Counted from the first letter of the stretch, positions 27,284-35,371 are shown. The stretch is 64,000 nt of DNA from Winogradskyella vidalii (GCF_013403955.1 NZ_JABFDG010000002.1:310001-374000); one strand, 5' to 3'. Notes: generated by a model from the sequence alone, not told the origin. Translations and numbers: made by a program.

Positions 27284-27904
27284 TTAGAATTCATATTTTT
27301 TCTCCAAAGCATATCGCATTAGCTCACCTTTACCTTGAAGTCCTAGTATCCGAATCATATTTTTACGATGCGTGTCAACGGTATGCAAACCTATAAAAAG
27401 CTCATTAGCTATCTCTCGCGAGGTTTTTCCTTGTGCAACTAAACTCAAAATCTCAACTTGTCGCTTTGTTAATAATCCTTTAGTACTTTTATTGGCATCA
27501 TTTTCAATTTCAATTTCAATATCTGCATCAAAATAGGTATTTCCACCATAAACGGAACGTATTGCTTTTAAAACTTCATCTAAAGGTGAATTTTTTAATA
27601 AGTAACCCGATGCACCTGCGTTTAGCATTTGTTTAATGGCAGACTGTTGATCAAACATACTAAACCCTAAAACCTTGATCTTAGGAAATTCCTTTTTTAT
27701 TTGCTGAGTTGCATTTATTCCATCTAATTTTGGCATTCTTATATCTGTAATCACAACATTGGGCTGCTTAAGGCGCACTATATCTATAAGTTCTTCTCCA
27801 TCGTTAGCTGTGCCCACCACAAGAATATCTTCTTCATTTTCTAAAAGTAATTTTATACCATCTATAAAAGATTGGTGATCTTCTGCTATTGCTAATCTAA
27901 TCAT
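27284..27904 (-). CDS. LuxR/NarL-family response regulator
   Basis: A 206-residue transcription factor. The receiver domain has the acidic pocket AEDH (7-10), phospho-acceptor Asp54 in ITDIRMPKLDG, and Lys in LLKNSPLDE (about 104). The C-terminal LuxR-type HTH is TKRQVEILSLVAQGKTSREI, then ELFIGLHTVDTHRKN (about 142-180). Its start overlaps the stop of the histidine kinase by 4 bases, so the two form a cognate pair. Two inverted sites of NarL-like spacing bracket the operon and are the likely DNA targets. Confidence 0.94.
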   Translation of the reverse strand: MIRLAIAEDHQSFIDGIKLLLENEEDILVVGTANDGEELIDIVRLKQPNVVITDIRMPKLDGINATQQIKKEFPKIKVLGFSMFDQQSAIKQMLNAGASGYLLKNSPLDEVLKAIRSVYGGNTYFDADIEIEIENDANKSTKGLLTKRQVEILSLVAQGKTSREIANELFIGLHTVDTHRKNMIRILGLQGKGELMRYALEKKYEF

Positions 27905-29766
27905 AATGGCATGTCAATTATTATTGTAGTTCCTTTTCCTATTTCAGACTCAATAGTGAATTGCCCCTCTAGGTGCTCTACGCGCTTGTCAATACTATTA
28001 ATCCCCATACCTTTAGTCGTTCTTGGTTGTTGCTTAGGATCAAACCCTATACCATTATCTTCAACCATAATATTAAGATTGTTATCATAATTAGTTAAGT
28101 GTATAATCGCATGTGTTGCTTTAGCATGTTTAATGACATTAGTCACTAATTCTTGAATAATTCTAAAAATTGAAATTTCTAAGGTATTATCTAAACGTTG
28201 CTCCAACCCAAAGCTCTGAACCTCAAACAATAAACCATCTATACCTGAGGCATTTTCTACTATTTTTTCTACCGCTGGCAATAATCCATTTTTAGCCATT
28301 ACCCCAGCGTTTTTTAAATGTGCCATAGAACGAATCTCATTATAGGCATCATCTAGTAACACTCTTGTTTTCTGTATTAAAACATCTGATGGTTCGCTGC
28401 TATCTTGACGCTTTACCAAATAATCAAATTGTAGTTTTGCAGCCGCTAAAGTCGCCCCTACACTATCGTGTAAATCTGCAGCAATACGTTGACGTTCTTT
28501 TTCTTGACCTTCTATCATTGCATCAACAATTGAAAATTCTAAATCATTTAAAATCTTTTCTTTTTCATCAATTTGTTTTTGCCGCTCTTGCTTCGCTTTT
28601 AATTGTTTTCGTTTTGAATTTCTAAAGACTATAAAAGTTAAAATTGAAAGCGCTGATAAACTTCCTCCCCACGCTAAAAAAAGATTCGTCTTCTCTTTTT
28701 GATGGGTCATTCCCAATTTTAATGTCTTATTAATATTAACAAGACTATCTTTAGTTCGTCTATTATCAATTTTTATCTTTTCTAAAATTCTTATAGAATT
28801 AATCTCTTCTAAAGTTGACCTTATATCTTTTCTTAAGTCTTGATATTTTATGGTTAAATCAAAATCTCTTTTTCCTTTATAGGCTTCAAATAAATAAAAA
28901 TAAGCCGCATCAATCATTTCTTTATTAGAAATTTTCTCAGCATACTCTAAGGTGTGATTTGCTGCGATTATTAAATCGTCATACCGGTTTTGCTTATAAT
29001 AATTTTGACTAAGTACGCTATAGGCGTGAGCTAAAATATTATAATTTCCAATTGAGTCGCCAATTTTAATCGCTCTATCAATATACGTCTTAGATTTTGG
29101 ATAGTCCTTTTTTTGAATGTGAGAGTTACTGATATTAATTAATCCTAAAGCTTCCTTTTGTTTATTTTTAATTGCTCTAGCTAGTGATAAACTTTCCTTA
29201 TAATACGAAATCGCTTTATCAGATTTATAGCGCCAAGCATATATATTACCTATATTAACTAGCGATTGAGATATTAAAGCGGTGTCTTTAACCGACTTAC
29301 TTAACTCTAATGCTATTTCAAAATGCTTTTTGGCTTCATCGAGGTTAAAAACTTTTTTATAGGACACACCTATACCACTATTAGCATTGGCTTGCCCTCG
29401 CTTGTCACGTAATTCCTCATACAGATTTAAGCTCAATCCGTAGTTTTTTGATGCATTTGATATATTTCCAAAAATTTGTTCAATATTTCCTAAAAGCACC
29501 AAAGCATCAGCTTTTTCTTTTTTTAATTGGCGCTCTTTAGTAAAATCTAATAACTGCAATGCCATTGCATAAGCACTATCTGTTTTACTTTCAAAATAGT
29601 TTTCTATAATATATTCCTTGTAGGCATTTGCTCTAATAGCATCTGTAATTTTGGTGTTTTCCCAAGTAATTAACAGCGGATTATTCACTTTTTCTTGACT
29701 ATAACAAAGTGAAGAAAAAAGCATAACAAATAATATAAGCTTTATAGTAACGTATTTTGCTTGCAT
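27901..29766 (-). CDS. TPR sensor histidine kinase (HisKA_3 type)
   Basis: A 621-residue membrane sensor. A signal peptide or first membrane segment (ILFVMLFSSLCYSQ) is followed by an extracytoplasmic domain built of tetratricopeptide repeats (about 60-320; for example ANSGIGVSYKKVFNLDEAKK). A transmembrane helix (about 357-378, FLAWGGSLSALSILTFIVF) leads into a coiled coil, then the HisKA_3 dimer helix with phospho-His433 in ADLHDSVGATL and the HATPase domain (about 510-620, DNGIGFDP, GMGINSIDKRVEHL). It phosphorylates the adjacent LuxR regulator. The signal is unknown; TPRs suggest a protein or peptide partner in the periplasm. Confidence 0.94.
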   Translation of the reverse strand: MQAKYVTIKLILFVMLFSSLCYSQEKVNNPLLITWENTKITDAIRANAYKEYIIENYFESKTDSAYAMALQLLDFTKERQLKKEKADALVLLGNIEQIFGNISNASKNYGLSLNLYEELRDKRGQANANSGIGVSYKKVFNLDEAKKHFEIALELSKSVKDTALISQSLVNIGNIYAWRYKSDKAISYYKESLSLARAIKNKQKEALGLINISNSHIQKKDYPKSKTYIDRAIKIGDSIGNYNILAHAYSVLSQNYYKQNRYDDLIIAANHTLEYAEKISNKEMIDAAYFYLFEAYKGKRDFDLTIKYQDLRKDIRSTLEEINSIRILEKIKIDNRRTKDSLVNINKTLKLGMTHQKEKTNLFLAWGGSLSALSILTFIVFRNSKRKQLKAKQERQKQIDEKEKILNDLEFSIVDAMIEGQEKERQRIAADLHDSVGATLAAAKLQFDYLVKRQDSSEPSDVLIQKTRVLLDDAYNEIRSMAHLKNAGVMAKNGLLPAVEKIVENASGIDGLLFEVQSFGLEQRLDNTLEISIFRIIQELVTNVIKHAKATHAIIHLTNYDNNLNIMVEDNGIGFDPKQQPRTTKGMGINSIDKRVEHLEGQFTIESEIGKGTTIIIDMPL

Positions 29767-29903
29767 AAAATCTTTACAGTTTTTAAAAGTCCCACAATCA
29801 TAAATCTACTTTTATTTATTCAATATAAAAATACTGTAGAATTTTTACAACCATCTAAAATGAATTAATAAATCAAAGATGCAATTTTATTACACATCAA
29901 AAC

Positions 29904-29921
29904 ATACCCAATTAAGGGTAT
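29904..29921. promoter_or_regulatory. NarL-like 7-2-7 site ATACCC-N6-GGGTAT (copy 2)
   Basis: ATACCCAATTAAGGGTAT, same arms and spacer length as the copy at 27263 (heptamers TACCCAA and TACCCTT, 2 bases apart). It is 138-155 bases upstream of the histidine kinase start, as expected for autoregulation. Confidence 0.55.
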
Positions 29922-30029
29922 ATTTAAAAAAATTAGGAGTAAAATGTTAAATGAGCTAAACATCAAAACAAAATCAATTATTCACTGTAAATGAATATTG
30001 AGAGTGATGTGATGTTATTGTGAATTGAA

Positions 30030-30215
30030 TTATATAAAAATATACTTAATCGCTGCAATCATACCAATAAATGCTATAAAAGCAAGAAGCATCCATAAGG
30101 ATCCTTTATAGTATTTTTTATGAAGTTTAAGATCCTTACGATACTGAAAGCCAATAACAATTGCAAAGGCAATAAAGAATAAAATTCCAAAAATCAATTG
30201 ACCAGTCGTAAACAT
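30030..30215 (-). CDS. Small two-helix membrane protein
   Basis: A 61-residue protein with two hydrophobic helices (about 4-20, QLIFGILFFIAFAIVIGF, and about 40-60, WMLLAFIAFIGMIAAIKYIF), joined by a basic loop (YRKDLKLHKKYYKG). I chose the ATG at 30215. The TTG six codons upstream lies inside a -7 promoter element (TATTTTTG, complement of 30231-30238), so it cannot be the start. It is divergent from the MazG-like gene. Function is unknown. Confidence 0.75.
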   Translation of the reverse strand: MFTTGQLIFGILFFIAFAIVIGFQYRKDLKLHKKYYKGSLWMLLAFIAFIGMIAAIKYIFI

Positions 30216-30230
30216 CTTCTTATTTTTATG

Positions 30231-30238
30231 CAAAAATA
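30231..30238 (-). promoter_or_regulatory. -7 promoter element TATTTTTG
   Basis: Minus-strand TAnnTTTG match 15 bases before the ATG at 30215. It excludes the upstream TTG as a start for the small membrane protein. Confidence 0.5.
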
Positions 30239-30264
30239 AGAATTAAGCTATTAATAAAACTACT

Positions 30265-30651
30265 ATGCAAGACAAAATCAATGCTGTAAAAGCATTTCAT
30301 ACCGCGTTTAAAATAGGCCATCGTGAAACCCCAAAAGCAGATTTAGGACTCAACAAAAATATCCTTCGATATAAATTAATGCGTGAAGAAAATGAAGAGT
30401 ACTTAGACGCTGCTGCTGCCAATGATTTAGTTGAAGTTGCTGATGCGTTAGGAGATATGCTTTACATTTTGTGTGGCACAATAATCGAACATGGTATGCA
30501 ACATAAAATAGAAGAAGTCTTTGAAGAAATACGACGTAGTAACATGAGTAAACTTGGAGAAGATGGCGAACCTATTTACAGAAAAGATGGTAAAGTTTTA
30601 AAAGGCCCTAATTATTTTAAACCTAATATTAAAGATATATTAGAACGTTAA
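30265..30651 (+). CDS. MazG/HisE-like nucleoside triphosphate pyrophosphohydrolase
   Basis: A 128-residue all-alpha NTP pyrophosphohydrolase of the MazG/HisE superfamily; cytoplasmic and probably a homo-oligomer. The metal-binding pattern is visible: LMREENEEYLDAA (about 38-50, ExxE) and LVEVADALGDMLYILCG (about 55-71, ExxD). The C-terminal part with RRSNMSKLGEDGEPIYRKDG resembles substrate-contacting regions of phage-type members. The substrate could be a house-cleaning NTP or dNTP; it is not phosphoribosyl-ATP specific on this evidence. It is a single gene, convergent with ilvE across a shared terminator. Confidence 0.85.
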   Translation: MQDKINAVKAFHTAFKIGHRETPKADLGLNKNILRYKLMREENEEYLDAAAANDLVEVADALGDMLYILCGTIIEHGMQHKIEEVFEEIRRSNMSKLGEDGEPIYRKDGKVLKGPNYFKPNIKDILER

Positions 30652-30692
30652 TAATACTTTAAAAGATAAAGTTGACATCTAATTATAAAAAA

Positions 30693-30727
30693 AAGGGAAA
30701 ATGACTTTTAGAAAATCATTTTCCCTT
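30693..30727. terminator. Bidirectional terminator between MazG-like gene and ilvE
   Basis: A 12-bp stem AAGGGAAAATGA (30693-30704) with TCATTTTCCCTT (30716-30727), with A-rich and T-containing flanks. Confidence 0.8.
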
Positions 30728-30735
30728 CTTAATAT

Positions 30736-31815
30736 TTAATTAATTTTCACCTCATGTCTCCAACCATGTTTATCATCTGATAAATTGTGCTGGATATTTA
30801 ATAAGGTTTGTTTAAACAACTTAGCATAAGAATCTTCAGCGTCAGTTCCTGATATTTCAAACAACTCTTCTTTGTGCTGAAAAGCTGAAATTGGACTAAT
30901 CACCGCAGCTGTACCAGCTCCAAAAACTTCCTTTAAACTACCATCCTTAGCTGCTGCTTTTATTTCTTCAACAGTAACACGTCTTACCTCGCATGTAACC
31001 CCTAAGTCTTCAGCAATTTGTATCATACTCTTACGAGTTACACCATCTAAAATTCTATCACTAGTTGGTGCCGTAATCAGTTTATCACCAACTCTAAAAA
31101 ATACATTCATTGTTCCAGCTTCCTCTAAAAATTCGTGCGTACTCGCGTCGGTCCAAACCACTTGCTGAAAGCCTTTTTCTAATGCTAAAGCGGTTGGGTA
31201 AAACTGTGCAGCATAATTACCTGCGGCCTTTGCAGCACCAACACCTCCATTTGCAGAACGGCTATAGTAATCCGCTATTAATACACGAACCGCAGAATTG
31301 TAATATGATTGTGCCGGCGAACAAATAATCATAAATCGATACATATTTGCTGGCGAAGCAGAGATTGCTGGTTCTGTTGCAATTACAAACGGGCGTATAT
31401 ATAAAGAGTTACCCATACCTGGCTTGATCCAATCTTTATCTAAATTTAATAAGGCTTCTAAACCTTCAAAAAAGTAATTTTCAGGAAAAGCTGGCATCGC
31501 TAATCTGGCAGAAGATTTGTTAATTCTCTCGAAGTTTTGTTTTGGTCTAAATAGAAATACTTTTCCATCGTCGTCTTTGTAAGCTTTCATCCCTTCAAAT
31601 ACCGCTTGACCGTAATGAAATACACGTGCCGAAGGATCATAAGTCATCGGTTGGTATGGCATTACTTTTGGTGTTTGCCATTTTCCATCGGCATAATCAC
31701 AAACAAACATGTGATCCGTAAATACACGACCAAAGTCTAAATTATTAAAGTCTACACTATTAATTTTTGAAGTCTCAGAAGTTTCAACACTGAGTTTGTC
31801 TGTATAATTGTCCAT
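30736..31815 (-). CDS. ilvE: Branched-chain amino acid aminotransferase
   Basis: PLP-dependent fold-type IV aminotransferase that interconverts valine, leucine and isoleucine with their 2-oxo acids, using glutamate/2-oxoglutarate. The 359 residues match the longer BCAT form (type found in eukaryotes and Bacteroidota). Visible: FHYGQAVFEGMKAYKDDDGK (about 66-85), RPKQNFERINKSSARL, the PLP-Lys region GGVGAAKAAGNYA (about 194-206), STHEFLEEAGTMNVFF (about 229-244) and GAGTAAVISPI near the end. It is a single gene with a TACTTTTG promoter element 21 bases upstream. Confidence 0.96.
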   Translation of the reverse strand: MDNYTDKLSVETSETSKINSVDFNNLDFGRVFTDHMFVCDYADGKWQTPKVMPYQPMTYDPSARVFHYGQAVFEGMKAYKDDDGKVFLFRPKQNFERINKSSARLAMPAFPENYFFEGLEALLNLDKDWIKPGMGNSLYIRPFVIATEPAISASPANMYRFMIICSPAQSYYNSAVRVLIADYYSRSANGGVGAAKAAGNYAAQFYPTALALEKGFQQVVWTDASTHEFLEEAGTMNVFFRVGDKLITAPTSDRILDGVTRKSMIQIAEDLGVTCEVRRVTVEEIKAAAKDGSLKEVFGAGTAAVISPISAFQHKEELFEISGTDAEDSYAKLFKQTLLNIQHNLSDDKHGWRHEVKIN

Positions 31816-31835
31816 ATTTATCTATGATTTTCAAA

Positions 31836-31843
31836 CAAAAGTA
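31836..31843 (-). promoter_or_regulatory. -7 promoter element TACTTTTG of ilvE
   Basis: Minus-strand TAnnTTTG match 20 bases before the ilvE ATG. Confidence 0.5.
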
Positions 31844-31888
31844 CATAATCAGCACGGTTAATAAAAGGTTATATTCCCTAAAATTAAC

Positions 31889-31896
31889 TAAATTTG
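31889..31896 (+). promoter_or_regulatory. -7 promoter element TAAATTTG of the DUF4920 operon
   Basis: TAnnTTTG match 36 bases before the chosen ATG at 31933. It overlaps an upstream in-frame ATG at 31894, arguing against that start. Confidence 0.5.
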
Positions 31897-31932
31897 CAAT
31901 TACATAAAATTTCAAATCAAAACCTATCAATA

Positions 31933-32436
31933 ATGAAAAAAATCATTTTACTTTTTACTATTAGCTTAGTCGTACTCTCTTGTAAAGATGAAACTAAAAC
32001 TCCTGAAACTAAGGCAGAAGACACTAAACAAGACATAGCATATGCCTCTTTTGGCAAAGAAATTAACGATGCAGATGCCTTAACTTCAGAACGTATGATG
32101 GAACACTACAAAGGCTTAAAAGCTGGCGACACTATTAACTCTAAAGTTAAAGGAAAAATCATTGAAGTTTGTTCTAAAAAAGGCTGTTGGATGACTTTAG
32201 ACATGGGTGATGATAAACAAGTTATGGTTAAATTTAAAGACTATGGTTTTTTTATGCCTTTAAATGCTGAAGGCGAAGTTGTAATGAACGGTAAAGCTTA
32301 TGTTTCTGAGACTTCAGTTGACGAGCTTAAACATTACGCTGCAGATGCGGGCAAATCTGAAGAAGAAATTGCTGCGATAACAGACCCTAAATTTGAATAC
32401 GGTTTTTTAGCTGATGGCGTATTACTTAAACAATAA
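31933..32436 (+). CDS. DUF4920 family lipoprotein
   Basis: A 167-residue envelope lipoprotein: signal MKKIILLFTISLVVLSC with lipobox Cys17, a Glu/Thr-rich tether, then a compact beta-rich domain. The stretch VKGKIIEVCSKKGCWMTLDM (about 76-95) with two cysteines is characteristic of DUF4920 and may bind metal or form a disulfide. Function is unknown. The start at 31933 is chosen because an ATG 39 bases upstream lies in the promoter and would mask the signal peptide. The gene overlaps the next one by 23 bases in another frame, which suggests coupled translation. Confidence 0.85.
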   Translation: MKKIILLFTISLVVLSCKDETKTPETKAEDTKQDIAYASFGKEINDADALTSERMMEHYKGLKAGDTINSKVKGKIIEVCSKKGCWMTLDMGDDKQVMVKFKDYGFFMPLNAEGEVVMNGKAYVSETSVDELKHYAADAGKSEEEIAAITDPKFEYGFLADGVLLKQ

Positions 32437-32872
32437 CGTTTTAAGCTGTGCTATTTTTCTATTTTTAATGCTTTTTAGCTGTAAAAATGAAGAAAAAATA
32501 GTAGAGGCTCCAGTAGAAAAAAAGGTAGAATACGAAATGTATCAGCCTTCTGAGATGTCAGGGTTTATGAACGCTATGTATGCGTATAATGTACAATTAA
32601 AAACGCAAATTGTAGCAGGAGAAACACCAAACTCAATGCCTTTAGATTTATTAAAATTGCACACTGCTGAAATGACTGATGGTAAATCTAGGACTCAAAA
32701 CTGGGAAAGTTTTGTCAATGTTTTTATTGAATCGCAAGAAGCTGTTGTCGATACGCTTTCTAATACAGAATTAAAAACACGTTTTAATACTGCTATTAAT
32801 AACTGTTTAAGCTGTCATAAAACAGAATGCACAGGACCTATACCTAAAATTAAAAGACTACTGATACCATAA
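32414..32872 (+). CDS. Haem-binding (CxxCH) lipoprotein
   Basis: A 152-residue lipoprotein: hydrophobic segment NVLSCAIFLFLMLFSC with lipobox Cys, then a helical region. A single haem-attachment motif CLSCH sits near the C-terminus (about 133-137), followed by a further Cys (KTECTGP). The overall helical shape with a C-terminal CxxCH recalls cytochrome c-prime-like proteins. It probably sits in the periplasm, attached to a membrane, as an electron carrier or sensor. Its start overlaps the DUF4920 gene by 23 bases, and mnmD follows after 2 bases. The exact ATG is uncertain because of the overlap. Confidence 0.75.
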   Translation: MAYYLNNNVLSCAIFLFLMLFSCKNEEKIVEAPVEKKVEYEMYQPSEMSGFMNAMYAYNVQLKTQIVAGETPNSMPLDLLKLHTAEMTDGKSRTQNWESFVNVFIESQEAVVDTLSNTELKTRFNTAINNCLSCHKTECTGPIPKIKRLLIP

Positions 32873-32874
32873 CA

Positions 32875-33591
32875 TTGAAACGAAAAATAATTACTACCTC
32901 AGACGGTTCTAAAACCATACAAATAGAAGAATGGAATGAGCAATACCATTCTATTCATGGGGCTATACAAGAAGCAAATCACGTTTTTATAAAACATGGT
33001 TTGCTTTTTTACTCTGAAAACTTAAATAAGCATCTCACTAAACAAAATTGCGATTCTGAAAGCAACTCTATAAATATTCTAGAAATAGGATTTGGTACAG
33101 GATTAAATGCTTTTTTAACTCTAATTGAAGCCGAAAAACTAAATCAGAAAATTAATTACACAGGAATTGAAGCTTATCCTGTTCAGCTTAACGAAATTGA
33201 GCAACTTAACTATGTTGATCTGATTTCTACTCAGCATAAAGCAATTTTTGAGAAGCTACATGATATATCTTGGGAGAAACCTCAAGACATATCTTCTCGC
33301 TTTCAACTTGAAAAACAAAAAAAGTTTTTCAAAGATATCACCGCTAAAAACCAGTTTAACATCATCTACTTTGATGCTTTTGGTGCTCGCGTTCAACCCG
33401 ATTTATGGACCGAAGACATTTTTAAAATAATGTACACGTCCCTTAAAGTCAATGGTGTTTTGGTGACCTACTCAGCTAAAGGCAGCGTGAGACGCGCTAT
33501 GCAAGCTGTTGGCTTCACCGTAGAACGCCTACCTGGGCCTCCTGGTAAACGTGAAATGTTAAGAGCAAAAAAACATTCAATAAGCAAATAA
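32875..33591 (+). CDS. mnmD: tRNA mnm5s2U34 methyltransferase-like protein (MnmD)
   Basis: A 238-residue SAM-dependent methyltransferase of the DUF752/MnmC N-terminal family, which completes 5-methylaminomethyl-2-thiouridine at tRNA wobble position 34. Visible: the SAM glycine loop LEIGFGTGLNAF (about 71-82), IEAYPVQ acid-containing strand, and FDAFGARVQPDLWTEDIFK (about 165-183), the family signature. GVLVTYSAKGSVRRAMQAVG and LPGPPGKREMLRA close the fold. The MnmC oxidase domain is absent, giving the stand-alone MnmD form. The start appears to be TTG, 2 bases after the preceding stop; no in-frame ATG is nearby. Confidence 0.9.
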   Translation: MKRKIITTSDGSKTIQIEEWNEQYHSIHGAIQEANHVFIKHGLLFYSENLNKHLTKQNCDSESNSINILEIGFGTGLNAFLTLIEAEKLNQKINYTGIEAYPVQLNEIEQLNYVDLISTQHKAIFEKLHDISWEKPQDISSRFQLEKQKKFFKDITAKNQFNIIYFDAFGARVQPDLWTEDIFKIMYTSLKVNGVLVTYSAKGSVRRAMQAVGFTVERLPGPPGKREMLRAKKHSISK

Positions 33592-33667
33592 TTTAGTGTA
33601 AGTTAATAGCTTATTAAATATTGAGGTAAAAAAACAAATACTAATTTTACGGATTTGTAGAATGAAC

Positions 33668-33742
33668 AGTTTTGCGACTTTGCAGTTTTGCGAGAATTAT
33701 CACACTGAAACACAAAGCGTTTACACTGAGACTCGCAGAAAA
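33668..33742 (+). repeat. Dispersed intergenic repeat (CTTTGCGAGAA family)
   Basis: Contains TTTTGCGACTTTGCAGTTTT followed by GCGAGAA, then ACACTGAAACACAAAGCG and ACTGAGACTCGCAG. The direct TTTGCGA-type units and ACTGAGA-type units match the repeats at 46108-46237 and, less well, those at 6882 and 45575. Confidence 0.6.
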
Positions 33743-33868
33743 AACATAAAATAATATAGACACGTCACGCTTCAAAAAACGAAACTAAATCCTCATTCAA
33801 ACGTTAAATCATAATTAAACTCCACACAATCAGCCACCACCTTTCGTACCTTTACATAAAAACAGCAA

Positions 33869-34771
33869 ATGACGGTTTTAATTACAGGTGCTACAGGATT
33901 AATTGGACAGGAGATTGTTAAACAATGTCATGAACAAGACATTAATGTTCATTATTTAACGACCTCAAAATCGAAGCTTTCTACAGACTCCAATTATAAA
34001 GGCTTCTATTGGAACCCTAATGAAAACGAAATTGACCATAAATGTTTTGAAGGTGTTTCAACTATCATCAATATGGTTGGTGCTTCAATTTCTAAACGCT
34101 GGACAGACAGCTATAAAAAAACCATTCTTAATAGCAGAACCCAAACTGCAGAACTACTTCTCAACACTATAAAAACACACAATTATACGATTAACCAAAT
34201 TGTCTCAGCTAGTGCTATTGGTATTTATCCAACAAGTTTAACTAACTATTATGAAGAAAGTAACACTCAAATTTCAGAAACATTTCTAGGTAAAGTTGTT
34301 CACAAATGGGAATCTGCTGTAGATGATTTTAAAACCATAGGCTGTAAGGTTGCTAAAATTAGAATTGGTCTAGTTTTAGCTAAAGATGGTGGGGCACTCC
34401 CCCAAATCGTAAAACCGATTAAGTATGGTGCAGGTGCTGCTTTTGGCAGTGGCAAACAATGGCAAAGCTGGATTCACGTTAAAGATTTAGCTGCTCTTTT
34501 TGTATTTGCGGTTAAAAATGAATTTGATGGTATTTATAACGGTGTTGCACCAAACCCTGTGTGTAATAAAGAATTAACTAAAGCTGCTGCTCGTCAATTA
34601 AAGCGCCCATTAATTTTACCCAATATTCCCAAATTTGTAATGAAATTAGCCCTTGGTGAAATGCATATTTTATTATTCGAGAGTCAACGTGTAAGCTCGC
34701 AAAAAGTAGAAGCTGAAGGGTTTGATTTTAAGTATGTAAATTTAAAACCTGCTTTAGAAGATTTGTTGTGA
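33869..34771 (+). CDS. TIGR01777 family NAD(P)-binding epimerase-like protein
   Basis: A 300-residue short-chain dehydrogenase/epimerase-type protein. The Rossmann loop is GATGLIGQ (about 6-13). STIINMVGASISKRWTDSYK (about 69-88) and VSASAIGIYPTS follow, with the YEES stretch in place of a classical YxxxK. IRIGLVLAKDGGALPQIVKP (about 166-185), GSGKQWQSWIHVKDLA and the C-terminal DUF1731 segment (PKFVMKLALGEMHILLFESQR) define the family. The substrate is unknown; related proteins occur in division- or sugar-nucleotide-related contexts. It is a single gene preceded by a repeat-bearing spacer. Confidence 0.9.
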   Translation: MTVLITGATGLIGQEIVKQCHEQDINVHYLTTSKSKLSTDSNYKGFYWNPNENEIDHKCFEGVSTIINMVGASISKRWTDSYKKTILNSRTQTAELLLNTIKTHNYTINQIVSASAIGIYPTSLTNYYEESNTQISETFLGKVVHKWESAVDDFKTIGCKVAKIRIGLVLAKDGGALPQIVKPIKYGAGAAFGSGKQWQSWIHVKDLAALFVFAVKNEFDGIYNGVAPNPVCNKELTKAAARQLKRPLILPNIPKFVMKLALGEMHILLFESQRVSSQKVEAEGFDFKYVNLKPALEDLL

Positions 34772-34849
34772 TACTTCAAATTAAAAACACTTCTTTTTTT
34801 CATTACTCCACCGAACTTATTTGCCTAAAATTTCTAAAAAAAAGACAAC

Positions 34850-34878
34850 TTGCATTTTAAAATAATTTTATATATTTG
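34850..34878 (+). promoter_or_regulatory. arsR-type gene promoter (TTG-N18-TATATTTG)
   Basis: A -33 TTG (34850-34852) and a perfect -7 TATATTTG (34871-34878) with 18-base spacing. The operator-like sequence starts 10 bases further on, over the expected transcription start. Confidence 0.7.
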
Positions 34879-34887
34879 CCATTAGTT

Positions 34888-34910
34888 AACATATGTGGTT
34901 TTATGCATGT
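34888..34910. promoter_or_regulatory. Candidate ArsR operator, copy 1
   Basis: Begins AACATATGTG, identical to the first ten bases of the perfect operator at 35316. The right half (GCATGT) matches less well. It covers the predicted transcription start of the regulator gene, fitting autorepression. Confidence 0.6.
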
Positions 34911-34923
34911 GAAAATTTAAAAC

Positions 34924-35271
34924 ATGACTAATTATATTTCAACCTTTAAAGCTTTATCTGATCACACACGATTAAAAATTGTTTGGTTATTAACCAATAT
35001 CAATGAAAAGATTTGTGTTTCAGAGATTGTTGAAGTGTTAGATGAATACCAATATAACGTATCCCGTCACCTGAGGATATTAAAAGATGCGCAGCTTATT
35101 GAGGAAATAAAAGAAGGTAAATGGGTTTTTTATTATCTATCCCCTACTACTGATGAATTTAGTCAAATTATAAAAAAAGCAATCCGTTCTATTCCTGAAA
35201 AAGAAATGACCAAAGAAATGACCAAATGTAAAGCTTTACTTGCCTTACGAGAAAATGAAAAGATAATTTAG
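34924..35271 (+). CDS. ArsR/SmtB-family transcriptional repressor
   Basis: A 115-residue winged-helix repressor, probably a dimer that releases DNA on metal or metalloid binding. The fold is clear: ALSDHTRLKIVWLL (about 10-23), ICVSEIVEVLDEYQYNVSRHLR (helix-turn-helix, about 31-53, read in parts) and the wing EEIKEGKWVFYYLS (about 61-75). The classical ELCVCDL metal site is reduced to one Cys (ICVSE); another Cys lies near the C-terminus (TKCKALL). The permease gene lies 100 bases downstream behind its own operator. The inducer is unknown; arsenicals or thiol-binding metals are the natural guess. Confidence 0.92.
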   Translation: MTNYISTFKALSDHTRLKIVWLLTNINEKICVSEIVEVLDEYQYNVSRHLRILKDAQLIEEIKEGKWVFYYLSPTTDEFSQIIKKAIRSIPEKEMTKEMTKCKALLALRENEKII

Positions 35272-35315
35272 AAAAAATTAACCCCACAAAAATGTCATCA
35301 CATTTTTTTTAGCCT

Positions 35316-35341
35316 AACATATGTGTTATTTTACATATGTT
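35316..35341. promoter_or_regulatory. ArsR operator, copy 2: AACATATGT-N8-ACATATGTT
   Basis: A perfect 9-bp inverted repeat (35316-35324 and 35333-35341) with an 8-base spacer. Its right arm touches the -7 element TAAATTTG at 35341-35348, so a bound repressor would block the permease promoter. The left ten bases recur at 34888. Confidence 0.75.
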
Positions 35342-35348
35342 AAATTTG
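35341..35348 (+). promoter_or_regulatory. -7 promoter element TAAATTTG of the permease gene
   Basis: TAnnTTTG match abutting the right operator arm, 23 bases before the chosen ATG at 35372. Confidence 0.6.
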
Positions 35349-35371
35349 AATCTTTAATTAAACTTAATATT

